From positions 310,001 through 374,000 of the forward strand of contig CAJTOY010000001.1 of the NCBI GenBank assembly GCA_910578195.1: a stretch of DNA of 64,000 bases, read 5' to 3'. Made by a program: the position numbers and the translations under genes. The stretch's first letter is position 1, and each line of letters starts with the position of its first letter. The stretch is from an uncultured Christensenella sp. (GTDB taxonomy: Bacteria; Bacillota; Clostridia; Christensenellales; Borkfalkiaceae). Below, one piece after another: positions 52,184-61,795 of this stretch. Under the pieces are notes generated by a model. The model made no database searches and was not told the origin of the DNA. It saw nothing but the letters and a program-made list of their open reading frames with translations.

Positions 52184-54409
52184 ATGACGAAGTTTATAAA
52201 AATAATTTCAATTATATTTTTGAGTATATTTACAGTTGTCGCAGTACTGCTTTCAACTTATTTTATCATAACCAAGGACGCTGTTTTAGACAGCAACAAG
52301 CTGATAGGCGCAGGGCAAAATATCATAATTTACGACGACGCGGGCAACGAAATAGTCAGCGCGTCTCTCGAAGCGCAGAAAAAAAGCGTTGCCGTTGAAA
52401 ATTTGCAACCCGACACGGTAAACGCGTTTATCGCGTCAGAGGACAGAACGTTTTTCAAGCACAACGGTTTGAATTACAAGCGCATGCTTAAAGCGGTTTT
52501 TAAAAATATTACCGCTGGTTCGTTCAAAGAGGGCGCCTCCACTATCAGTCAGCAGCTCATTAAAAACACGCACCTTTCAAACGACAAAACCATAAAAAGA
52601 AAACTCAACGAAATAAGACTTACGCGCCAGCTTGAAAAAAGGTACCAAAAAGACGAAATTCTCGAAATGTATCTCAATACCATTTATTTCGGGCACAATT
52701 GCTACGGACTGCAAAACGCGGCGGAATTCTATTTCAACAAAAAAGCCGAAAACCTCAATTTGACCGAGAGCGCGACTATCGTTGGACTTTTGACCTCGCC
52801 GAACAACTTTTCGCCGTTTAAAAACCCCGAAAAAAGCTTAAAGCGCAGAAATATAGTGCTTAAAAACATGCTCGACTGCGAATATATCGACAATTCGGCA
52901 TATGAGCAAGCGATAAACGCGCCGTTAAATGCTGTCAAATCCACGACGGAAAACAGTTACAGCGCGTATATAAACTCGATTTTCGACGAGCTCGAAGAAA
53001 TAGACTTCGACTATTACGCCTTAACCGACGGCTGTATAATTAAAACCTATATGGACGTGGAAGCCCAAAAATACGTCGAAAACCTCGAATATCCCTGCGA
53101 CAACGCAGTTATAATCACCGACAACGCCACGGGCGGAGTTAAAGCTTATAAATCGTCCATAAACGGCGCAAAAAGGCAACCGGGCTCCACCGTCAAACCG
53201 ATATTCGTCTATGCCCCCGCAATCGAGGAAAAGCTTTTAAGCCCCTTCACGAAAATTCTGGACGAAAAAATCGACTATAACGGCTACTCGCCCGAAAACT
53301 TCGATAAAAAATATCACGGGTTCGTGACGGTTACGGAAAGCATAAAAAACAGCTACAACGTGCCCGCCGTTAAAACCCTTAACTCGCTGACCGTCGGCAA
53401 GTGCGAAAAGTACCTTACCGCAATGGATATAAAGCTTGACGACGACGAAAAAAATCTTTCACTCGCGCTCGGCGGCATGAAATACGGTCTGAATTTAAAG
53501 GAACTTGCGGACAAATATTCGATATTTCCAAACGGCGGACAATACCGCCCCTCCCGCTTCATAAAAGAAATTGTGTCAAAGGACAACAAGGTTTTATATT
53601 CTAACGATTTTATTTTCAACAACGTATTCTCTGCGGGCACTTGCTCGCTTATGAACGAAATGCTTATCGAAACGACCAAAAGCGGAACGGCGAAAAAACT
53701 GAAAGACTTTAACTTCGACCTCGCATCGAAAACGGGAACCTGCGGCAACGCAAGCGGAAATACCGACGCCTACGCCGTGAGCTACACAAGCAAAAACTGC
53801 ATTGCGGTTTGGCTCGGCGACAAGGACAACACGAGGACAAGTATCACGGGCGGCACCGACTGCTGCAAAATAATGAAATCCGTACTCGAAAAGCTATACG
53901 GCGACCACTCCCCCGCTCCGCTTGAAAAAAACGAAGGAACTGTAACGGTAAATCTCGATAGAGAAGAATACTCTCAAAACAACAAACTCGTAATTGCAGA
54001 CCCCGTCTGCCCCAAACTGAATATTTTAAGCGTGAAGGTTTTAAAGGGCAACGAACCGCAGCAAAAATCCGACCGTTTCAGCAACCCTACGATACCTACG
54101 CCCGTCATAAAAGTGGCAAACGGAGCCGTCAATATTGAATTATGTTACGCGAAGTACTATGCATATATTATAAAACGCACTAAAAACGGGCAAACTGAGA
54201 CTATTTACGACGGAAAATGGCAACAAACAGTTACCGACACTCCCTCCGAGGGAATTTATACCTACTCGGTAATTCCGTACTACGACAGCGGCGAAGAGAA
54301 ATTTTACGGCAAAGAAATAACCCTCTCACCCGTCAATAACTCCACGGGAACGGGCGACCCGCAAATTAAAATTCCCGATTTAATAAACAAAGACTGGTTC
54401 AATCAGTAA
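52184..54409 (+). CDS. Class A penicillin-binding protein (PBP1-like)
   Basis: 741 residues. Membrane anchor about 5-30; GT51 glycosyltransferase with EDRTFFKHNG, GASTISQQLIKN and RKLNEIRLTRQLEK; transpeptidase with GSTVKP (SxxK), SYNVPA and SKTGTCG; C-terminal fibronectin-like tail. Polymerises and crosslinks peptidoglycan. The true start is ATG 52184, not an upstream TTG, since the anchor begins there. Confidence 0.93.
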   Translation: MTKFIKIISIIFLSIFTVVAVLLSTYFIITKDAVLDSNKLIGAGQNIIIYDDAGNEIVSASLEAQKKSVAVENLQPDTVNAFIASEDRTFFKHNGLNYKRMLKAVFKNITAGSFKEGASTISQQLIKNTHLSNDKTIKRKLNEIRLTRQLEKRYQKDEILEMYLNTIYFGHNCYGLQNAAEFYFNKKAENLNLTESATIVGLLTSPNNFSPFKNPEKSLKRRNIVLKNMLDCEYIDNSAYEQAINAPLNAVKSTTENSYSAYINSIFDELEEIDFDYYALTDGCIIKTYMDVEAQKYVENLEYPCDNAVIITDNATGGVKAYKSSINGAKRQPGSTVKPIFVYAPAIEEKLLSPFTKILDEKIDYNGYSPENFDKKYHGFVTVTESIKNSYNVPAVKTLNSLTVGKCEKYLTAMDIKLDDDEKNLSLALGGMKYGLNLKELADKYSIFPNGGQYRPSRFIKEIVSKDNKVLYSNDFIFNNVFSAGTCSLMNEMLIETTKSGTAKKLKDFNFDLASKTGTCGNASGNTDAYAVSYTSKNCIAVWLGDKDNTRTSITGGTDCCKIMKSVLEKLYGDHSPAPLEKNEGTVTVNLDREEYSQNNKLVIADPVCPKLNILSVKVLKGNEPQQKSDRFSNPTIPTPVIKVANGAVNIELCYAKYYAYIIKRTKNGQTETIYDGKWQQTVTDTPSEGIYTYSVIPYYDSGEEKFYGKEITLSPVNNSTGTGDPQIKIPDLINKDWFNQ

Positions 54410-54438
54410 AAAAGAAATTATGGTGTATTTCTATTGAC

Positions 54439-54471
54439 AAAAGCAAGGGCAATAAAATTGTCCTTGCTTTT
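54439..54471 (+). terminator. Terminator after the PBP gene
   Basis: AAAAGCAAGG (54439-54448) pairs with CCTTGCTTTT (54462-54471), loop of 13 nt with inner CAA/TTG pairs. It also overlaps the -35 of the next promoter. Confidence 0.7.
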
Positions 54472-54492
54472 ATATTAGGTTTATGATATAAT
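54464..54492 (+). promoter_or_regulatory. Promoter of the 54530 gene
   Basis: TTGCTT (54464-54469), a 17-bp spacer ending in TGA, TATAAT (54487-54492). Leader of about 30 nt without a ribosome site. Confidence 0.65.
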
Positions 54493-54529
54493 CAAACTAC
54501 GACAAACAGTAATTTAAGCAAAGACAAAC

Positions 54530-55333
54530 ATGAAAAACAATAATATCGATTTGCGCTTATTGGAAAAGCGTATAAAACTATTAAAAAATCTAACAATTCT
54601 TTTTACAATACTTACACCTTTACCGCTACTCGGTGTTGGATTGAAATATCCGTATTCATATTGTTTCGTAGCGTTATGCGGTTTGTTTTTTGTAGCTGCC
54701 ATTACGTTTGCTTTTCTTATGCACAAAACAGAGAGACAAATCAAAAGAACCGTAGCGTATTTGAAAGACGCGAGAGACAATATAGTAGCCGCAAATAACA
54801 TCCTAATCGGCTTTCTTAACGGTGCTTATGCAGCTTTGGACTACAAGAAGAGCGGCGAGCTTGGTTTTGTTAATTTTACGCGGGAAGGTATTAAATTCTC
54901 GGCTGAAGGCAAATTTGCCACACAAAAAGGCTTCAAAGGCATTAAAGGCAATCATTTAGCTTTACAAATATACGGCACAAAAATGATATCTACCCCCGAA
55001 GAGTACGACGATATACTTGATTACGAAAGCAATCTTTTTAAGTTGAATATCGGTTATTTCGACGACGTTCCGTTCGCCGAAGAAAACAATTCTGGTTTGA
55101 TTTTGCCCGAAGAGAACTTAACCGATAAGAGAATATTTTTTGCCTCAAACAATGGCTATTGTTGCAACTTGGATACGGCGGAAAGCGACGATATCGACTA
55201 TGGCGAATTTGTCATATTAGAACATACGGAGGACAGCCTTACTATAAGCTTTAAATGTATGGTCAAGTACGGCGCCGCAGATGTAATTTACGGAAAAATA
55301 AAGCTTATTCGCGATTCACAAGATTTCGACTGA
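54530..55333 (+). CDS. Unknown membrane protein
   Basis: 267 residues. Two transmembrane helices (about 19-40 and 46-64) with a short loop, then a 200-residue cytoplasmic or external domain without cysteine motifs or known catalytic residues that I can see. It is monocistronic with its own promoter and a shared hairpin terminator with thiI. No family recognised. Confidence 0.7.
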   Translation: MKNNNIDLRLLEKRIKLLKNLTILFTILTPLPLLGVGLKYPYSYCFVALCGLFFVAAITFAFLMHKTERQIKRTVAYLKDARDNIVAANNILIGFLNGAYAALDYKKSGELGFVNFTREGIKFSAEGKFATQKGFKGIKGNHLALQIYGTKMISTPEEYDDILDYESNLFKLNIGYFDDVPFAEENNSGLILPEENLTDKRIFFASNNGYCCNLDTAESDDIDYGEFVILEHTEDSLTISFKCMVKYGAADVIYGKIKLIRDSQDFD

Positions 55334-55376
55334 ATTGTTTGATAAGTTTCAATTTGTTGTCTATACCAAAAAAATA

Positions 55377-55411
55377 TAGCCCGCTACTTCGCTTGCGAAG
55401 ATAGCGGGCTA
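55377..55411. terminator. Bidirectional terminator between 54530 gene and thiI
   Basis: TAGCCCGCTA/TAGCGGGCTA (10 bp) enclosing CTTCGC/GCGAAG; T run on the minus side (TATTTTTTT). Confidence 0.85.
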
Positions 55412-55467
55412 AATATTTGTCAACAAAACATGTCTTTGAAACACACTCTTTCGGGGCTGTTTTCATT

Positions 55468-56628
55468 TTAAAGAGTTACGATTTCAAGGCTGTTTAAAGC
55501 TTCGTCAACCAGCATGTTTACGTTGAGCTTTGCCTCCTCCGCCTCTACGTCCGCAAGCTTTGGTCTGGTGACGGGGTGTCTGGGCAAGAATACCGTACAG
55601 CAATCTTCATAAGGCTCGATTGAGGTTTCGTATGTGCCTATCGCTCGGCTGCGCTCGATTATTTCGTCTTTGTCGAAGCCGCACAGCGGACGAAGCACGG
55701 GAAGCTTTTCTATTACGCTGTTCGAAGAGGTCATGCCCTCCACCGTCTGGCTTGCAACCTGCGCGAGGCTTTCGCCCGTTATCAGACATTGCGCGCCGCA
55801 ATTCAACGCGATTTTTTCGGCAATACGCATCATAAATCGCCTTAAAAGCGTGACCATATAATCGCCGTTGCACTTTTTATGAATTTCTTCTTGTATGTGC
55901 GTCACGGAAACGATATTCAGCTTAGTTCCGCACGAATAAGCTGAAAGCTGTTTCGCAAGCTCGATAACCTTTTCTTTCGCCTGCATATTCGTATACGGAT
56001 AGCTGTGAAAATGTATGCACTCGATACTCATACCTCGCTTAGCAATCATATGCCCCGCGACCGGACTGTCAATGCCTCCCGAAATCAGAAGCAAGCCCTT
56101 GCCCGAAGTGCCGACCGGCATTCCGCCCGCGCCCTTGAAAAATTCGTTGAATACAAGCGCGGTGTTGTTCTCCCTTAAATCGATATTAATTACGAACTGC
56201 GGCGAGTGAACGTCCACGCTGATTTCTTTGTTTTTGTCGAGAAGCCTTCCGCCTATTTCCGCGCTAATCTGCATGGAATTCAAAGGAAAAGTCTTGTCGG
56301 CGCGGTGCGTTTCGACCTTAAAGGTTCCGCTTTTCGAGCAGACCTCGTCGGAAGCCTTGAAAATGGCGTCCATATCCGAAGAAACTTTTAAAGCGACGCT
56401 GTACGAATGTATTCCGAATACCTTTTTAAGTCTTTCGAGTATAGTTTCAGTATCCTTTTCCTGAAAGTTCTCTATTAAATATCTTCCGCTGTGTCTGCGA
56501 ATTTCGTGCTTGATGCCTTTCAGGCTTTTTTCCATATTAACGACGAAAACCCGTTCGAACCAGCCTCTGTTTTTGCCTTTTAAATGCAATTCGGCGTATC
56601 TGATTATTATAACCTTTTCCATAGTCAA
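55468..56628 (-). CDS. thiI: tRNA 4-thiouridine synthase ThiI
   Basis: 386 residues. N-terminal THUMP domain and PP-loop LLISGGIDSPVAGHM. No C-terminal rhodanese domain, as in other Clostridia, so a partner cysteine desulfurase supplies sulfur - encoded immediately upstream. The TTG at 56628 overlaps the desulfurase stop and has AAGGG 9 nt upstream; ATG 56622 is an alternative. Confidence 0.94.
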   Translation of the reverse strand: MTMEKVIIIRYAELHLKGKNRGWFERVFVVNMEKSLKGIKHEIRRHSGRYLIENFQEKDTETILERLKKVFGIHSYSVALKVSSDMDAIFKASDEVCSKSGTFKVETHRADKTFPLNSMQISAEIGGRLLDKNKEISVDVHSPQFVINIDLRENNTALVFNEFFKGAGGMPVGTSGKGLLLISGGIDSPVAGHMIAKRGMSIECIHFHSYPYTNMQAKEKVIELAKQLSAYSCGTKLNIVSVTHIQEEIHKKCNGDYMVTLLRRFMMRIAEKIALNCGAQCLITGESLAQVASQTVEGMTSSNSVIEKLPVLRPLCGFDKDEIIERSRAIGTYETSIEPYEDCCTVFLPRHPVTRPKLADVEAEEAKLNVNMLVDEALNSLEIVTL

Positions 56629-57752
56629 GCCATTATATCCCTTCTGTTTTTTACTATTCTGTTCAAAATTTCCGCGGCGGTTTTTACTTCTTCCAACGTG
56701 TTTTCGGGCGAAAAGCTAATTCTGAGCACACCATCGGCCGAGGACTCGTCAATACCGCATGCGAGAATCACACGCGAATAACGCTTCTTTTCGTTCGAGG
56801 AGCACGCAGAGCCCGTCCCTATTATCAGCCCCGCGTCGTCGGCTTCGTGCAATATCGTTTCACCGCGCACTCCCGCCGCCGCAACCGTGAGGATATACGG
56901 CGAGCCGTTTTCGGGCGACAATATCGTGAAAAGCGATTTATCGAGGCTTGCGCGAAGCTCAAAGTTCAGCTTTGAAACAAAATTATAGTTTTCCTCGATT
57001 GATTTATACCGTTTTAACGCCGCAAGCTCGAAGCATTTTATGCCGAACACGTTTTCGGTGCCGCTTCTGAGCCCAGCCTCTTGCCCGCCGCCGAATATAT
57101 ACGGCTTTATAACAAGATTTTTTCTCTTTATAAGCGCGCCGCAGCCCTTAATTCCGCCAAGTTTGTGCGCGCTCACCGAGTATAAATCGAAATTTTTAGT
57201 AAATCTGAAAGGTATTTTACCGAACGCCTGCACACCGTCCGAGTGAAAAAGGGCGTATTTATTTTTCTGTTTTACTTTTTCGGCTATTTTTATAATATCG
57301 TTTATCGCGCCCGTTTCGTTATTGACGTGAATGACCGAAACCAGCGAGGTTTTATCGTCGATTAAGCTCAGCAAATGCTCCGCATTCACGCTTCCATCAC
57401 AGTTAAGGTTTGCAAACCGCACCTCTATACCGCGCTGTTTTAGCTCGTTTGCGGCAGAAAACACCGCGGAATGTTCCCCGAGCGTGGTCACGACGTTTCC
57501 TCTTCTACCGCCGCCGAACAGCGCCTGATTATCGGCTTCTGTTCCGCACGAGGTAAATACAAGCGAGAAATTAACGTCGTCGGCAATCAGCGACAAAATA
57601 TTCCGCCTTACCTGCTTCAATTCGAGATGCAAATTATACCCTCCCGCATATAATGCGGAAGGATTATAAAATTCGGATAATAAATATTTTTCCGCGGTTT
57701 TCAGGCACTCCGCATCGGGGCGCGACGTCGCCGCATTGTCAAGATAAATCAT
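56625..57752 (-). CDS. Cysteine desulfurase (NifS/IscS type)
   Basis: 375 residues. PLP lysine in SAHKLGG, HSDGVQAFGK, and the catalytic Cys in GSACSSNE. Supplies sulfur to ThiI next door (shared start-stop overlap). Start ATG overlaps the carB stop by one base (TAATG). Confidence 0.93.
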   Translation of the reverse strand: MIYLDNAATSRPDAECLKTAEKYLLSEFYNPSALYAGGYNLHLELKQVRRNILSLIADDVNFSLVFTSCGTEADNQALFGGGRRGNVVTTLGEHSAVFSAANELKQRGIEVRFANLNCDGSVNAEHLLSLIDDKTSLVSVIHVNNETGAINDIIKIAEKVKQKNKYALFHSDGVQAFGKIPFRFTKNFDLYSVSAHKLGGIKGCGALIKRKNLVIKPYIFGGGQEAGLRSGTENVFGIKCFELAALKRYKSIEENYNFVSKLNFELRASLDKSLFTILSPENGSPYILTVAAAGVRGETILHEADDAGLIIGTGSACSSNEKKRYSRVILACGIDESSADGVLRISFSPENTLEEVKTAAEILNRIVKNRRDIMA

Positions 57753-60700
57753 TAAATTTCAATCATTCCCTCGAAGGACTGTCTGACCGTTCCGTCAAGC
57801 TCGACTTCGCCGTCGGCGTTAAGCTTGACAAACAAGTCGCCGCCCTTTAATTTAACAGTAACGTCGTTTGCGCAATAGCCGCAGACAATAGAAGCCACAG
57901 CCGCCGCTGCGGCAGCCGTGCCGCACGCCCACGTTTCGCCGCTGACTTTTTCCCAGACGCGCATTTTTATTGTCATGTTGTTTACCACGCGCACTATTTC
58001 AACGTATACGCCTTGCGGGAAATATCCGATTTCGGTAATAATCTGCCCCAAAGCCTCGATATCGATATCGTCGACTTTTTCGCAGAAAATCACGCAGTGC
58101 GGATTGCCGACGTTGACAAGAGTTATATTGTAGCTTTTGCCACCGAAACCGACCTCGCGGTTTATCACTTCCCCTTCCAGCGCGGAAGGTATTAAATTTC
58201 CGTCGAACACGGGCTTGCCGAGGTTTACGGAAACCGAGCTCGCCTTGCCGTTAAACGACTTTACAGAAAGCTCCTTAACGCCGCTGCTACTCTCAATCGT
58301 CATATTCTCGCCCGCCATTTTGTTGTCGAACAGATATTTCGCAACGCACCTTAAAGGGTTAGCCGCAAGACCGCCGTCACTTCCGTCGCGATTAAATACG
58401 CGCATTTTTGCGTCCGCAATGTCGGAGTTTTCAATCATTACGACGCCATCAGCGCCGATTGCATAATGTCTGTCAGAGAAATTTATCGCAAGCGATTCGG
58501 GGCAAGTGATGCGGTTATCGATGTTGTTGAAGAAAATATAATCGTTGCCGCAGCTGTGCATCTTGGAAAAGCTGAGCTTTAATTTTTCTTTTCTTAAATT
58601 GTTTATATCCACAAGCTCGGTATTGAATTCGTTGTACCTTCCCGCTATTACGTCCGCAAGCGCGTTGGTCGTGTCGAGCGAGGTAAGCACCGTTATGCCA
58701 AGCAAAATCGCGTGGTGATGCAAGCTCATGTAGTTGGAAATTGACTCGACGTCGGTTTTACCCGTATAGACGATATAGTCTATCTTACCCTCGTCCATTA
58801 ATTTAAAAATTTCCTCGTTGCTCGAAAGTCTTGCAACCTCCGTGCAATCGATACCCAAACTCTTTATTACGTTGCAAGTGCCCTTCGTGGCGTAGAACGT
58901 GAGCCCGAGGTCGGCGAACTTCTTGACGATATTTACGATTTCGAATTTATCCTGGTCGTTGATTGTAAAGTAAATTCCGACCGAATTCTGCTTCGTGGGG
59001 CGTTTCATATTGAAGCCCGCCGAAACAAGCCCCTTGAAAAGCGCCTCTTCTATCGTCTTGCCTATTCCCAGAACCTCGCCCGTCGATTTCATTTCGGGTC
59101 CAAGTTGCGAGTTTACGTCGTTGAGCTTTTCAAACGAAAATACGGGCACTTTTACCGCTACATACGGCGAATTCTTGTAAAGCCCCGTTCCGAAGCCGAG
59201 ATTTTTAAGCTTTTCGCCGAGCAAAATTCGGGTCGCAAGCTCGACCATAGGTACGCCCGTAACCTTTGAAATATACGGGATTGTCCTCGAAGCCCTCGGG
59301 TTAACCTCGATAACGTACAGCTCGTTATGATAAATAAGATACTGAATATTAATGAGTCCCTTCGTCTTTAACGACACGGCGAGCTTTGCTGAAATATCCT
59401 CGACCCTTTTAAGCATGGCGTCGCTGAGGTTATAGGGCGGATAAACTGCTATCGAGTCGCCGCTGTGAACGCCCGCGCGCTCGATATGCTGCATTATTCC
59501 GGGTATAAGCACGTCAACTCCGTCGGAAATGGCGTCCACTTCAAGTTCGGTACCCATTAAGTATTTGTCGCAAAGCACGGGGTTTTCTATCTTCTGGGCA
59601 AGTATTACGTCCATATATCTTTCGATATCGTTTTGCGTAAAGGCAATGGTCATATTCTGCCCGCCGATAACGTACGAGGGGCGAAGCAACACGGGATAAC
59701 CCAGAGTTTCCGCGGCTTTGACCGCCTCTTCCTTGGACATAACCGTCAAGCCCTTCGGGCGGGCGATACCGAATTGTTCCAAAAGCTCGTCAAATCTCTC
59801 TCTGTCCTCGGCGAGGTCGACGCTGTCAGCGGGCGTACCGAGTATACGCACTCCCTTTTTATCGAGATAGCTGCAAAGTTTAATCGCGGTCTGACCGCCG
59901 AACGTGATAACCACGCCGTAGGGTTTCTCGACGTCGATTACGTTCTGTACGTCCTCGGGTGTGAGAGACTCGAAATACAGTCTGTCCGCCGTATCGAAGT
60001 CGGTCGATACGGTTTCGGGGTTGTTGTTGATTATAATCACTTCGTAGCCGAGGCGTTTAAGCGCCCACACGCAGTGAACGGACGAATAGTCGAATTCAAT
60101 GCCTTGTCCTATTCGGATAGGCCCCGAGCCGATAACGATTATTCTCTTCTTTTTGCTGTTTTTAACAAAGGGCTTTGCCTCGTCGTGCTCCTTTTCGTCG
60201 TAGGTCGAATAGAAATACGGTGTCTGGGCGGAGAACTCCGCGCCGCAGGTATCGACCATTTTATAGACCGAATTTGAGTGCGCAGGCAACTCGAAGCCCG
60301 AGAATTTTTGCAATTCCTTGTCGGGATACCCCAGCTTCTTACCGCGCAGATACTGCTCCTTAGTGAGCTTCGCGCCCGAAATTTCCTTTTCGTAATCGGC
60401 GAGGTTTTTAAGCTTGTTCAAGAACCACTCGTCGATTTTCGTTATCGAATAAATTTTATCAACCGTTACTCCGCGCTTGATTGCCTCGTAAACTATAAAC
60501 AGCCTTTCGTCGGTCAAGTCGGGAAGTCTTTGAATAATTTCTTCGTCCGAAAGCTCTGCGAATTTGGGGATATTGAGGGTAGCAACCGAAATTTCCGCGC
60601 CGCGCACGGCTTTCATTATCGCCATTTCGAAGCTCGTGCCGATTGCCATGACCTCACCCGTGGCTTTCATTCTCGTGCCCAACTCTCTCTTTGCGTACAA

Positions 60701-61795
60701 GAATTTATCGAACGGCCATTTGGGGAGCTTTACGACCACATAGTCGAGCGTCGGCTCGAAACAAGCATAGGTTTTGCCCGTAACGTCGTTTTTAATCTCG
60801 TCGAGAGTGTATCCCAGCGCGATTTTAGTCGCGACCTTGGCTATGGGATAACCCGTCGCCTTCGAGGCAAGCGCGGACGAGCGCGAAACCCTCGGATTGA
60901 CCTCTATTACAGAATACTCGAACGAATCGGGGTTGAGCGCAAACTGACAGTTACAGCCGCCCTCTATTTTAAGCTCGGAAATGATATCGAGCGACGCCGT
61001 CCTCAGCATCTGATATTCCTTGTCCGAAAGCGTGACGGCAGGCGCAATTACAATAGAATCGCCCGTATGAATTCCGACGGGGTCGAAGTTTTCCATCGAG
61101 CACACGGTGAGCACGTTGCCCTTGCCGTCGCGCAAAACCTCGAATTCGATTTCCTTCCAGCCGCCTATATACTTTTCGATAAGCACTTGAGTTATGGGCG
61201 AAAGCATAAGCCCGTTATTGGATATTAAACGAAGCTCCGCCTCGTCCTTAGCCACGCCGCCGCCCGCGCCGCCGAGCGTATATGCGGGGCGCACAATTAC
61301 GGGATAGCCTATTTTTTCGGCTATCGCGACGCACTCGTCCACGGTATAGGCAATATCCGAGGGCACGACGGGCTGGTTGATTTTCTGCATGGTTTCCTTG
61401 AAAAGCTCCCTATCCTCCGCCCTGTCTATCGAGTCGAGGTTGACGCCTATCAGCTTAACGCCGTATTCGTCGAGGAAGCCGCTTTTCGCAAGCTGACAGC
61501 CGAGCGTAAGTCCCGTCTGTCCGCCCAGCGAAGCCAAAAGACTGTCGGGGCGTTCCTTTATTATTATTCTCTTTAAGCTGTCGACCGTCAAAGGTTCGAG
61601 GTAAATTTCGTCCGCAAGCGCGCTGTCGGTCATAATCGTAGCGGGGTTCGAATTGCAAAGCACGACGTCGATACCCGCGTCTTTTAAAACTCTGCAAGCC
61701 TGAGCGCCCGCATAGTCGAATTCTGCGGCTTGTCCGATAACTATCGGACCCGAACCTATAACAAGTACTTTTTTGATATCTTCTCTCTTAGGCAT
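57752..61795 (-). CDS. carB: Carbamoyl-phosphate synthase large chain fused to a DapF-like domain
   Basis: 1347 residues. Residues 1-1065 are a complete CarB: two ATP-grasp halves (EYSVIEVNPRVSRSSALASKATGYPIAKV; YVIEVNPRASRTIPYISKVTGVP) and a C-terminal MGS-like domain. Residues 1073-1347 (275) align end-to-end with diaminopimelate epimerase: HSCGNDYIFF, DRHYAIGADGVV, VFNRDGS, NVGNPHCVIF, ETWACGTAAAAA. The second active-site Cys is kept (C1291) but the first, in MCGNGIRC of DapF, is Ala1144 (LAANPLRC). No stop or frameshift separates the parts. CarB makes carbamoyl phosphate for pyrimidines and arginine; the extra domain is probably not an epimerase. Confidence 0.93.
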   Translation of the reverse strand: MPKREDIKKVLVIGSGPIVIGQAAEFDYAGAQACRVLKDAGIDVVLCNSNPATIMTDSALADEIYLEPLTVDSLKRIIIKERPDSLLASLGGQTGLTLGCQLAKSGFLDEYGVKLIGVNLDSIDRAEDRELFKETMQKINQPVVPSDIAYTVDECVAIAEKIGYPVIVRPAYTLGGAGGGVAKDEAELRLISNNGLMLSPITQVLIEKYIGGWKEIEFEVLRDGKGNVLTVCSMENFDPVGIHTGDSIVIAPAVTLSDKEYQMLRTASLDIISELKIEGGCNCQFALNPDSFEYSVIEVNPRVSRSSALASKATGYPIAKVATKIALGYTLDEIKNDVTGKTYACFEPTLDYVVVKLPKWPFDKFLYAKRELGTRMKATGEVMAIGTSFEMAIMKAVRGAEISVATLNIPKFAELSDEEIIQRLPDLTDERLFIVYEAIKRGVTVDKIYSITKIDEWFLNKLKNLADYEKEISGAKLTKEQYLRGKKLGYPDKELQKFSGFELPAHSNSVYKMVDTCGAEFSAQTPYFYSTYDEKEHDEAKPFVKNSKKKRIIVIGSGPIRIGQGIEFDYSSVHCVWALKRLGYEVIIINNNPETVSTDFDTADRLYFESLTPEDVQNVIDVEKPYGVVITFGGQTAIKLCSYLDKKGVRILGTPADSVDLAEDRERFDELLEQFGIARPKGLTVMSKEEAVKAAETLGYPVLLRPSYVIGGQNMTIAFTQNDIERYMDVILAQKIENPVLCDKYLMGTELEVDAISDGVDVLIPGIMQHIERAGVHSGDSIAVYPPYNLSDAMLKRVEDISAKLAVSLKTKGLINIQYLIYHNELYVIEVNPRASRTIPYISKVTGVPMVELATRILLGEKLKNLGFGTGLYKNSPYVAVKVPVFSFEKLNDVNSQLGPEMKSTGEVLGIGKTIEEALFKGLVSAGFNMKRPTKQNSVGIYFTINDQDKFEIVNIVKKFADLGLTFYATKGTCNVIKSLGIDCTEVARLSSNEEIFKLMDEGKIDYIVYTGKTDVESISNYMSLHHHAILLGITVLTSLDTTNALADVIAGRYNEFNTELVDINNLRKEKLKLSFSKMHSCGNDYIFFNNIDNRITCPESLAINFSDRHYAIGADGVVMIENSDIADAKMRVFNRDGSDGGLAANPLRCVAKYLFDNKMAGENMTIESSSGVKELSVKSFNGKASSVSVNLGKPVFDGNLIPSALEGEVINREVGFGGKSYNITLVNVGNPHCVIFCEKVDDIDIEALGQIITEIGYFPQGVYVEIVRVVNNMTIKMRVWEKVSGETWACGTAAAAAAVASIVCGYCANDVTVKLKGGDLFVKLNADGEVELDGTVRQSFEGMIEI

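Noticed and set aside
54434..54439. TTGACA as a -35 box after the PBP gene
   Set aside because: No -10 lies 16-18 bp downstream; it is part of the terminator stem region, and the TTGCTT/TATAAT pair at 54464-54492 fits better.
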